Shown here one piece after another: positions 1 through 4,891 of a DNA stretch of 5,135 bases. A program made the position numbers and the translations under genes. The stretch comes from Actinomycetes bacterium (GTDB taxonomy: Bacteria > Actinomycetota > Acidimicrobiia > Acidimicrobiales > UBA8190), in assembly GCA_021798135.1 (NCBI GenBank), contig JAJZYI010000252.1:1-5135 (forward strand). Direction: 5' to 3'. Each line of letters opens with the position of its first letter. Position 1 is the stretch's first letter. The notes under the pieces were generated by a model. That model did not search any database and was not told the origin of the DNA. It saw nothing but the letters and a program-made list of their open reading frames with translations.

Positions 1-168
1 GGTGGCGCTGGCGGGTGCCGTCGGTGGGCCAGCGGCCGGCCGCGATGCCGGAGCGGGTGCGGCCGGTCGGCCGGTCGGTGCGGGTCCGGCGGGTGCCGGC
101 GCCGGCGGAGCGGGTGGCCGGGGAACCGGGGTGGACGGCCGCGGCCCCGGCGTACTACACCCACGGGC
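1..168. other. Upstream GC-rich stretch, no supported gene
   Basis: I see no recognisable protein here. Two forward readings are open. One runs from position 2 to a TGA at 170-172, which would overlap the MaoC start as ATGA. It is a low-complexity Ala/Gly/Arg/Pro string with middling third-position GC. The other, from position 3, has almost pure G/C third positions but does not stop until deep inside the MaoC gene, so it cannot be a sensible upstream gene. The stretch also carries short GC repeats: an 8-mer (ggccggtc) twice in tandem at 61-76 and an 11-mer (ggcgggtgccg) at 10-20 and 88-98. It could be the disordered tail of an upstream gene or a non-coding leader region. Confidence 0.5.
153..158 (+). 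promoter_or_regulatory. Weak -10-like hexamer before the MaoC gene
   Basis: TACTAC lies 10 bases upstream of the ATG at 169, in otherwise GC-rich sequence, and no Shine-Dalgarno sequence precedes that ATG. This would suit a short-leader or leaderless transcript, as at two other genes in the window. The hexamer lacks the final T of the actinobacterial TAnnnT pattern and no -35 element is visible. Confidence 0.22.
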
Positions 169-681
169 ATGACGACCTACGAGCGACCGTTCGGCCGCGC
201 CCTGGAGGACTTCGAGATCGGCGACGTCTACCGGCACTGGCCGGGCAAGACGATCACCGAGTACGACGACCACCTCTTCTGCATGATCACCATGAACCAC
301 CACCCGCTGCACACCAACGAGTGGTTCGCCGAGCACGAGTCCGTGCACGGCCGCAACGTGGTGGTCGGCAACCTCGTCTACTCGCTGGTGCTCGGGATGA
401 GCGTGCCGGACGTGAGCGGCGCGGCCATCGCCAACCTGGAGGTCGAGTCGCTCGTCCACCGCTACCCGACCTTCCACGGCGACACCATCTACGCCGAGAC
501 GAAGGTGCTCGACAAGGTGCCCTCGTCGTCCAAGCCGGACCGGGGGATCGTGACGGTGGAGACGAAGGGTTTCAACCAGGACGGCCGCGAGGTGTGCTCG
601 TTCCGGCGCAAGGTCATGGTGTGGACGCGTGCCGCCCTTCCCGCGCGGCGCCGCCCCTACGGTGACGACGTCTGGGGCTGA
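169..681 (+). CDS. MaoC-family hot-dog dehydratase/hydratase
   Basis: This 170-residue protein is a single hot-dog domain of the MaoC / R-specific enoyl-CoA hydratase family, cytosolic and expected to add water to, or remove it from, a CoA thioester. Visible family features are the opening DFEIGD (14-19), PGKTITE (25-31), the hydratase segment NHHPLH (43-48), VVVGNLVYSLVLGMSV (64-79), FHGDTIYAET (102-111) and RGIVTVET (125-132). The usual hydratase-2 dyad is Asp-x4-His; here the spacing is kept but Asn43 stands where Asp is expected, with His48 retained. I recall this in a MaoC subfamily that includes mesaconyl-CoA hydratase-like proteins, so the substrate is open. The ATG at 169 is the natural start because family similarity begins within about 13 residues. 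The last 17 residues are Arg/Pro-rich and probably not part of the fold. Confidence 0.9.
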   Translation: MTTYERPFGRALEDFEIGDVYRHWPGKTITEYDDHLFCMITMNHHPLHTNEWFAEHESVHGRNVVVGNLVYSLVLGMSVPDVSGAAIANLEVESLVHRYPTFHGDTIYAETKVLDKVPSSSKPDRGIVTVETKGFNQDGREVCSFRRKVMVWTRAALPARRRPYGDDVWG

Positions 682-718
682 CCGGCGCGACAGCGGTAGG
701 GCGGCGGTCGGCCTGCCG

Positions 719-1618
719 GTGGCCGCCGACGACGCGCCGGCGTGGCCGGGTGCCGTGCTCGGCGAGGTGCCGGCGTGGCGACGTGCCGTGCTCGGCGTCG
801 TGCCGGGGCTGCGGCCGTTCCCGTGGCGCGCCACCCGCGACCCCTGGGCGGTCCTGGTGAGCGAGGTGATGCTGCAGCAGACCCAGGCGCCCAGGGTCGT
901 GGGTCCCTGGTCCGCCTTCCTCGAGCGGTTCCCCGCTCCCGCCGAGTGTGCCGCCGCGCCCACCGGGGACGTCGTTCGGCTGTGGTCCGGCCTCGGCTAC
1001 AACCGCCGGGCGGTCCGGCTGCGCGCCACGGCGGCGGCCATCGTGGAGCGCCACGGTGGCGCGGTTCCCGACGACCTCCGTGCGCTGCTGGCGCTCCCCG
1101 GCGTCGGGCCGTACACGGCTCGGGCGGTGCTCGCGTTCGCCTTCGAGCAGGACGTCGCCGTGGTGGACACCAACGTCCGGCGCGTGCTGTGCCGGGCGCT
1201 GGTCGGCGGCCGCGCCGCTCCGGCGGCACTGCAGGACCTGGCCGACGCCCTGGTGCCGGCGGGCCGGGGGTGGGCGTGGAACCAGGCGCTGCTGGAGCTC
1301 GGGGCCACCAGGTGCACCGGCCGGTCGCCACGGTGCGACGGCTGCCCGCTGGCACCGCGCTGCCGCTGGCGCGCTGCGGGGCGACCCGAGCCCGACCCGG
1401 GTGGGGGCGTGCCGGCCCAGGCGCCGTTCGCCGGGTCGGACCGCCAGGGGCGGGGGCGGCTCGTCCGGCGGCTGTGCGCCGGCTCGCTGGCTCCGGCCGA
1501 TGTCGCCGAGGCCGCCGGGTGGCCCCGCGATCCCGGCAGGGCCCGGAGGGCTGCCGACGCGCTCGTGGCCGAGGGGCTCGCCACCCGCGACGCCGCCGGC
1601 GTGCTGCACCTCGCCTGA
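719..1618 (+). CDS. mutY: A/G-specific adenine DNA glycosylase MutY
   Basis: MutY removes adenine mispaired with 8-oxoguanine or guanine, the second line of defence against oxidised guanine. From the GTG at 719 the protein is 299 residues. It shows SEVMLQQTQ (48-56) with the catalytic Glu49, the GLGY tyrosine Tyr94, the helix-hairpin-helix LPGVGPYTA (126-134), catalytic Asp150 in VVDTNVRR, and WNQALLELGA (187-196). A 4Fe-4S cluster follows with cysteines 199, 206, 209 and 215 (C-x6-C-x2-C-x5-C). About 84 residues after the cluster look like a short helical, perhaps winged-helix, tail in place of the Nudix-like 8-oxoG recognition domain of the 350-residue E. coli enzyme. The start is uncertain: in-frame GTG codons at 629 and 662 would overlap the MaoC gene, 755 is also possible, and none has a clear Shine-Dalgarno sequence. 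A tandem duplication lies just before the conserved domain. Confidence 0.95.
   Translation: MAADDAPAWPGAVLGEVPAWRRAVLGVVPGLRPFPWRATRDPWAVLVSEVMLQQTQAPRVVGPWSAFLERFPAPAECAAAPTGDVVRLWSGLGYNRRAVRLRATAAAIVERHGGAVPDDLRALLALPGVGPYTARAVLAFAFEQDVAVVDTNVRRVLCRALVGGRAAPAALQDLADALVPAGRGWAWNQALLELGATRCTGRSPRCDGCPLAPRCRWRAAGRPEPDPGGGVPAQAPFAGSDRQGRGRLVRRLCAGSLAPADVAEAAGWPRDPGRARRAADALVAEGLATRDAAGVLHLA
737..802 (+). repeat. 33-bp imperfect tandem duplication in mutY
   Basis: Copy 1 (737-769) and copy 2 (770-802) abut exactly and match at 29 of 33 positions by my count. They stay in frame and encode PAWPGAVLGEV and PAWRRAVLGVV. Copy 2 occupies the place of the first helix of the glycosylase domain, just before the PWR motif, so copy 1 looks like an added N-terminal extension. 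Confidence 0.85.
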
Positions 1619-1636
1619 CTGGACCGGCCCGTCGCT

Positions 1637-1673
1637 CCGGCCGGCCCGGCTGCCCGGGACACCCCCCGGCCGG
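1637..1673. terminator. Possible bidirectional hairpin between convergent genes
   Basis: The self-complementary 8-mer ccggccgg occurs at 1637-1644 and again at 1666-1673, within identical 11-mers. The two copies can pair as an 8-bp stem around a 21-base loop that contains cccggg. It lies between the ends of mutY (1618) and the convergent hydrolase gene (1684), where a shared terminator would be expected. There is no T-tract, and each 8-mer can also pair with itself, so function is uncertain. Confidence 0.35.
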
Positions 1674-1683
1674 CCCTCGGTGC

Positions 1684-2553
1684 TCAGCCCGACACGAAGT
1701 CGAGGATGGCCGCGTTCACCTCGTCCGGGCGCTCGAGGTGGAGGAAGTGGCCAGCCCCCTCCACGACCTTCACGGCCGAACCGGGAGCGAGCGCGCCGGG
1801 TGCCCCCGCGGCGAGCTCCACGCCCATGCAGCCGTCGGTGGCGCCGTGGAGGTAGAGCGTGGGCTGGGGCGGGATGCCGTCGGCGGCCTGCTGGGCACGG
1901 GCCAGCTCGGGCCGGTGGCGCTCCGGGTCGAACAAGGCGCGGTAGTAGCCGAGCGCGGCGGCGATCCGCTCCGGCGTCCCCAGCGCTCGCCGCACCTCGA
2001 CCATGTCGGGCGCCGGGTCGTACCCCGGCGACCACTGGCGCCAGAGCCGCTCGACGAAGGCGAGCTCGTCCATCGCCACCACCGCGTCGGCCAGCGGGGA
2101 CTGGAAGAAGAACACGTAGAAGCTGCGCCGGAGCTGCTCGAAGGCGAGGAAGCCGGCAGCGCTGACCGGGAGCGGCGGCACGGCCAGCGCCACCACCCGG
2201 CGCCAGCTCCCCGGGTCGAGGCCGGCGGCGCCGTAGGCGGCCAGAGCGCCCCAGTCGTGCCCGATCACGACGGCGTCGGGGCCGCCGCCGAGCGCCTGGT
2301 GGAGGGCGACGGCGTCGGCGGCGAGCGCCCCGGTCTGGTAGCTGCCGTCGGCGGGCACCGCGCTGGGCGCGTAGCCGCGCAGGAACGGCGCGACGGCGCG
2401 GAAGCCGGAGGCAGCGAGCAGGGGCGCCAGGTGGCGCCACGTGTGGGCGGTGTCGGGGAAGCCGTGCAGGCAGAGCGCCAGGGGGCCGTCGGGCGGTCCG
2501 GATGCCAGGTAGGCGATCTCCAGGCCGTTCACGGTGACGGATCGCGTCGTCAC
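1684..2553 (-). CDS. Alpha/beta hydrolase, probable epoxide hydrolase
   Basis: This 289-residue cytosolic enzyme has the full epoxide-hydrolase signature. HGFP (30-33) is the HGxP oxyanion motif. GHDWG (98-102) carries the nucleophile Asp100, an aspartate as in epoxide hydrolases and haloalkane dehalogenases rather than the serine of esterases. Asp240 in HGATDG is the charge-relay acid and His269 in GAGHF the base. The cap holds FYVFFFQ (145-151) and GYYR (202-205); aligned by eye to mammalian soluble epoxide hydrolase, Tyr146 and Tyr204 match the two ring-opening tyrosines (Tyr383 and Tyr466). This favours epoxide opening to a diol over dehalogenation, though the natural substrate cannot be read from sequence. 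I chose the GTG at 2553 because the family N-terminus starts there and a -10-like hexamer lies just upstream. The reading frame continues far upstream, but that part is antisense to the MBL gene. It converges with mutY. Confidence 0.9.
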   Translation of the reverse strand: MTTRSVTVNGLEIAYLASGPPDGPLALCLHGFPDTAHTWRHLAPLLAASGFRAVAPFLRGYAPSAVPADGSYQTGALAADAVALHQALGGGPDAVVIGHDWGALAAYGAAGLDPGSWRRVVALAVPPLPVSAAGFLAFEQLRRSFYVFFFQSPLADAVVAMDELAFVERLWRQWSPGYDPAPDMVEVRRALGTPERIAAALGYYRALFDPERHRPELARAQQAADGIPPQPTLYLHGATDGCMGVELAAGAPGALAPGSAVKVVEGAGHFLHLERPDEVNAAILDFVSG

Positions 2554-2561
2554 GGGGCGCG

Positions 2562-2567
2562 AGAGTA
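2562..2567 (-). promoter_or_regulatory. -10 hexamer for the epoxide-hydrolase-like gene
   Basis: On the minus strand TACTCT fits the actinobacterial TAnnnT -10 pattern and is followed by 8 bases and then the GTG start. Transcription would begin at or within a couple of bases of the start codon, so the mRNA would be leaderless or nearly so. This agrees with the lack of a Shine-Dalgarno sequence. No clear -35 is visible. Confidence 0.5.
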
Positions 2568-2571
2568 GTGT
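2566..2571 (+). promoter_or_regulatory. Divergent -10 hexamer for the MBL-reductase operon
   Basis: TAGTGT on the plus strand also fits TAnnnT and overlaps the minus-strand hexamer by the TA at 2566-2567. Transcription would start near 2578, leaving a leader of about 114 bases before the GTG at 2692. This is a pattern match only. Confidence 0.35.
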
Positions 2572-2678
2572 GCCCGGTCGAGGGGCGTGGTGTCCTCCCC
2601 GCTCGCAGCAGCGCAGCTCCGGGCGGTGTGCCGACGTGTGGAGCACGGCCGGCGGGCTCGCACGCTCCAGGGACGAAC

Positions 2679-2686
2679 GAGGAGAG
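2679..2686 (+). promoter_or_regulatory. Shine-Dalgarno that sets the MBL start
   Basis: GAGGAGAG is the clearest ribosome-binding site in the window. The GGAG core at 2681-2684 is 7 bases before the GTG at 2692 and 4 bases before an adjacent GTG at 2689. This favours 2692 over the far upstream in-frame GTG at 2587, whose extra 35 residues show no family features. Confidence 0.7.
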
Positions 2687-2691
2687 CGGTG

Positions 2692-3567
2692 GTGCGCGTG
2701 AGGTTCTTCGGGGTGCGGGGCTCGTGCCCGTGCTCCAGCGACGACCATCGCCGCTACGGCGGGAACACGGCGTGCACCACGGTGGAGGTGGGCGAGGAGC
2801 CGCCGATCATCCTGGACCTCGGGACCGGGCTCCGGCCGCTCGGGGTCGAGCTCGAGCAGCGCCAACCGCTGGCACCCGTGGCGTGGACGGCGCTGCTCAG
2901 CCACCTGCACTGGGACCACCTGATCGGGCTGCCGTTCTTCCCGCCCGTGCTGCGCCCCGGAGCGCACCTGGACGTCTACGGGCCGAGCCAGGACGGGGCC
3001 AGCATCCAGGAGGTCGTCGACTCCGTGGTGAAGCCGCCGTTCTTCCCGGTCCAGGTGGACGAGCTGCGGGGGTCGATCCGGTTCCACGACGTCGGCGAGG
3101 GCGACCTGGCCGTCGGGTCGGCCAAGGTCCAGGTGCGCGAGGTGCCGCACCTCGGCACCACCCTCGGGTTCCGCATCGAGGCCGAGGGGGTGTCGGTCGT
3201 CTACCTGCCGGACCACCAGGCACCGGTGGACATGGACGCCGTCGCGGCATCGGTGCTGGAGCTGTGCGACGGCGTCGACCTGCTCATCCACGATGCCCAG
3301 TACACCGACGACGAGTTCGCCGCCAGGCCCGACTGGGGCCACTCCACCCCCGGGTACGCGGTGCACGTGGCGGCCGAGGCGGGAGCGAAGACCCTGGCGC
3401 TGTTCCACCACGACCCCATGCACCTCGACGACGACATCGACCGCATCGTCGACCGCTGCAGCCGGCTGCCCGACGCGGCCCGGCTGCAGCGCGTGCTGGG
3501 CGCCGCCGAGGGGACGGTCCTGCAGGTCACGCCGGAGGGCGTCGAGGTCGGGCCCGTGCGCCCGTGA
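2692..3567 (+). CDS. MBL-fold metallohydrolase (RNase Z/PhnP-like superfamily)
   Basis: This 291-residue protein has a complete metallo-beta-lactamase fold of the phosphodiesterase-like branch. It opens with VRFFGVRGSCP (3-13) and YGGNT (22-26), followed by LDLGTGLR (41-48). The metal motif SHLHWDH gives His71, His73, Asp75 and His76. His153, Asp174 in LPDH, IHDAQYTDDE (199-208), GHST (216-219) and FHHDP (238-242) match the remaining ligand regions of RNase Z-like enzymes in the same order. It lacks the long exosite arm of true RNase Z, so tRNA processing is unlikely. Relatives cleave phosphodiesters, including cyclic nucleotides, but the substrate cannot be assigned here. There is no signal peptide, so it should be cytosolic. 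Its stop overlaps the start of the flavin reductase gene by four bases, which implies translational coupling. Confidence 0.9.
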   Translation: MRVRFFGVRGSCPCSSDDHRRYGGNTACTTVEVGEEPPIILDLGTGLRPLGVELEQRQPLAPVAWTALLSHLHWDHLIGLPFFPPVLRPGAHLDVYGPSQDGASIQEVVDSVVKPPFFPVQVDELRGSIRFHDVGEGDLAVGSAKVQVREVPHLGTTLGFRIEAEGVSVVYLPDHQAPVDMDAVAASVLELCDGVDLLIHDAQYTDDEFAARPDWGHSTPGYAVHVAAEAGAKTLALFHHDPMHLDDDIDRIVDRCSRLPDAARLQRVLGAAEGTVLQVTPEGVEVGPVRP

Positions 3568-4079
3568 CGGACGCCGCGGGGGCGCCCTGGCCGCCGATCG
3601 ACGCGGCGCGGTTCCGTGACGTCCTGGGGCGGTTCGCGTCGGGCGTGACGGTGGTGACGGCGGTGACCGACGAGGGCCCCGTCGGCTTCACCTGCCAGGC
3701 GTTCACGTCGCTGTCGTTGGACCCGCCCATGGTGGCGCTCGCTCCGGGCAAGCAGTCGACCAGCTGGCCGAAGATCGCGGTGGCCGGCTCCTTCTGCGTC
3801 AACATCCTGGCTGACGACCAGGAGGAGCTCTGCCGGCGGTTCGCGACGCCCGCCAACGAGCGCCCGGACAAGTTCGGTGACGTCGAGTGGCGGCCCGCGA
3901 CCGGTGGCGCACCGGTGCTCGCCGGCGTCCTCGCCTGGGTGGCCTGCGCCCTGATGGCCGCGCACGACGCCGGGGACCACGAGCTCGTGATCGGGCGGGT
4001 GCTCGACCTCGGCGTGGGGTCGGGGTCGCCGCTCCTGTACTACCGCGGGGGGTTCGGACGCCTCGCCGCCGGGTCCTGA
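3564..4079 (+). CDS. Flavin reductase-like domain protein
   Basis: This 171-residue protein is a single split-barrel FMN-binding domain of the flavin reductase-like family (HpaC/DIM6 type). Such proteins use NAD(P)H to reduce free FMN or FAD, often supplying a partner monooxygenase. Family marks are FASGVTVVTA (24-33), GFTCQAFTSLSLDPPMV (41-57), a K-S-T-S-W stretch near 63-68 in place of the usual small-residue run, GSFCVNIL (75-82), DKFG (102-105) and GDHELVIGRV (137-146), whose His is characteristic. Length is normal for a stand-alone reductase. The start GTG at 3564 is fused to the MBL stop as GTGA, so translation probably depends on ribosomes finishing the upstream gene. No monooxygenase lies in this window, so the partner, if any, is elsewhere. 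Confidence 0.92.
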   Translation: MTDAAGAPWPPIDAARFRDVLGRFASGVTVVTAVTDEGPVGFTCQAFTSLSLDPPMVALAPGKQSTSWPKIAVAGSFCVNILADDQEELCRRFATPANERPDKFGDVEWRPATGGAPVLAGVLAWVACALMAAHDAGDHELVIGRVLDLGVGSGSPLLYYRGGFGRLAAGS

Positions 4080-4092
4080 GCGACCGCCGCTC

Positions 4093-4125
4093 CCGCCAGG
4101 TGCCGGCCCGGCGGGTCGCTGGCGG
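4093..4125 (+). terminator. Possible hairpin after the flavin reductase gene
   Basis: ccgccag (4093-4099) and ctggcgg (4119-4125) form a 7-bp stem starting 14 bases after the reductase stop. The loop contains a smaller inner hairpin (4102-4105 with 4109-4112). An alternative pairing uses gaccgcc at 4082-4088 with ggcggtc at 4121-4127. There is no T-tract, so a terminator is plausible but unproven. Confidence 0.35.
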
Positions 4126-4159
4126 TCCAGGTCCCCGGCCGGCTCGCGGGCGGTCCAGG
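4116..4159 (+). repeat. Short direct repeat in the intergenic spacer
   Basis: A 16-base unit at 4116-4131 recurs at 4144-4159 with one mismatch; the shared core is ggcggtccagg. Start-to-start spacing is 28 bases. It could be a paired protein-binding site or a chance product of GC-rich sequence. Confidence 0.45.
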
Positions 4160-4186
4160 CCGCTGCCGGTCGCCGTTGCCGCCCGT

Positions 4187-4198
4187 GCGACCGGTCGC
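4187..4198. promoter_or_regulatory. 12-bp perfect palindrome upstream of the RmlC-like gene
   Basis: gcgaccggtcgc is perfectly self-complementary. It ends 32 bases before the -10-like hexamer at 4231, just upstream of where a -35 would lie, a position that suits a dimeric regulator. The half-site ccggtcgc also occurs at 4166-4173, 25 bases upstream of its copy in the palindrome. No known operator is recognised. Confidence 0.3.
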
Positions 4199-4230
4199 GC
4201 ACGGCCTCCGGGGTGTCCGGCGATCGGGGC

Positions 4231-4236
4231 TAGTCT
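4231..4236 (+). promoter_or_regulatory. -10 hexamer giving a leaderless RmlC-like mRNA
   Basis: TAGTCT fits the TAnnnT pattern and is followed by exactly 6 bases and then the GTG at 4243. The expected transcription start therefore falls on the start codon. There is no Shine-Dalgarno sequence, which agrees with leaderless translation. No convincing -35 is present. Confidence 0.55.
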
Positions 4237-4242
4237 GCCGCC

Positions 4243-4794
4243 GTGCCCAGGATCGTGCCGTCACCGACCATCGCGGATGTCCTGCTCGTGGAGCCCGACG
4301 TCCACGGCGACGAGCGCGGCCGCTTCGTCGAGACGTACCGCCGCTCGTGGCTGCCGCTGGGGCGCGAGATGGTGCAGGGCAACCGGTCGGAGAAGCAGGC
4401 GGGCGCGGTCGTCGGGCTCCACTACCACCTGCACCAGGCCGACTACTGGTACGTGCTGCGGGGGCGGGTCCGGGTCGTCCTGCACGACCTCCGCCAGGGA
4501 TCGCCGACCGACGGCGCCACCGAGCACGTGGACCTCGACGGCGCCGAGGATCGCGGGCTCTTCATCCCGCCCGGGGTGGCCCACGGCTTCGCCAGCCTGA
4601 CCGACGTGCTGCTGTGGTACCTGGTCGACGGCTACTACAACCCGGCCGACGAGCTGGGCGTGGCGTGGGACGACCCGGACATCGCCGCCGACTGGGGGGT
4701 GGCCGACCCGGTGCTGTCGGCTCGCGACCGGTCGAACCCGCGCCGCCGGGAGCTGGGCCCGGCGGTGCTGCCTCGAGCGGGCCTGCGGACCTGA
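4243..4794 (+). CDS. RmlC-like dTDP-sugar epimerase family cupin
   Basis: This 183-residue protein has the length and landmarks of dTDP-4-dehydrorhamnose 3,5-epimerase: GDERGRFVETY (22-32), GLH (58-60), GSPT (86-89), IPPGVAHGF (108-116), GYYNPADE (130-137), W-D-D-P (142-145) and LSARD (158-162). The base His60, the tyrosine pair 131/132 and Asp162 of the His-Asp dyad are kept. However, the arginine before GLH is Val57 and the conserved lysine of RmlC aligns by eye to Asp67. The replaced segment reads HYHLHQADYWYVLRG (60-74), which fits the metal-cupin motif HxH-x4-(E/D)-x6-G. With His114 in the second cupin motif it could form a metal site. No rhamnose or nucleotide-sugar genes adjoin it. It may be a divergent epimerase or isomerase, or an enzyme with a different reaction. 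The GTG start is supported by the leaderless promoter pattern. Confidence 0.88.
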   Translation: MPRIVPSPTIADVLLVEPDVHGDERGRFVETYRRSWLPLGREMVQGNRSEKQAGAVVGLHYHLHQADYWYVLRGRVRVVLHDLRQGSPTDGATEHVDLDGAEDRGLFIPPGVAHGFASLTDVLLWYLVDGYYNPADELGVAWDDPDIAADWGVADPVLSARDRSNPRRRELGPAVLPRAGLRT

Positions 4795-4806
4795 CCTCCG
4801 GCAGCC

Positions 4807-4856
4807 GGCGCAGGCGCTCGAGCCGGCGGCATGCTGCGCCTTCGCGCGTGGCGCGA
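4807..4856 (+). terminator. Two tandem hairpins after the RmlC-like gene
   Basis: ggcgcag (4807-4813) pairs with ctgcgcc (4834-4840) around a 20-base loop. It is followed at once by tcgcgc (4842-4847) and gcgcga (4851-4856) around a 3-base loop. They begin 13 bases after the stop at 4794 and end 35 bases before the next gene. A T-poor terminator is the simplest reading. Confidence 0.4.
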
Positions 4857-4879
4857 TACCACAGCGGCACCGGATTGGG

Positions 4880-4885
4880 TTGAAT
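4880..4885 (+). promoter_or_regulatory. Weak -10-like hexamer before the membrane protein gene
   Basis: TTGAAT lies in a locally AT-richer patch and is followed by 6 bases and then the GTG at 4892, the same geometry as at the RmlC-like gene. It lacks the conserved A at position 2 of TAnnnT, so the match is poor. Confidence 0.22.
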
Positions 4886-4891
4886 GGTGAG

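Noticed and set aside
15..665. A 216-codon plus-strand frame over the MaoC gene
   Set aside because: It becomes an Arg-rich shadow once it enters the MaoC gene; only the MaoC frame gives a recognisable protein.
614..2440. A 608-codon minus-strand open frame antisense to mutY and spanning into the hydrolase gene
   Set aside because: It is Arg/Gly/Pro-rich with no motifs and covers two well-supported genes in other frames. Long empty frames are expected at this GC content.
742..2568. A 608-codon plus-strand open frame through mutY and antisense to the hydrolase
   Set aside because: Low-complexity Arg/Ala/Gly translation, no domain, and fully explained as a shadow of mutY and the minus-strand hydrolase.
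2587..2691. Upstream GTG start for the MBL protein adding 35 residues
   Set aside because: The added residues are unlike the family, and a strong Shine-Dalgarno sequence at 2679-2686 points to the GTG at 2692.
2554..3423. N-terminal extension of the hydrolase frame to 579 codons, antisense to the MBL gene
   Set aside because: The extension has no family features and overlaps the MBL gene; the hydrolase domain starts right at the GTG at 2553, next to a -10-like hexamer.
3201..4202. A 333-codon minus-strand open frame antisense to the MBL and flavin reductase genes
   Set aside because: Compositionally biased, no motifs, and both sense-strand proteins are clearly conserved families.
4243..4794. 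A rhamnose biosynthesis (rmlABCD) cluster
   Set aside because: Only one RmlC-like gene is present, its key residues differ, and no nucleotide-sugar genes adjoin it.
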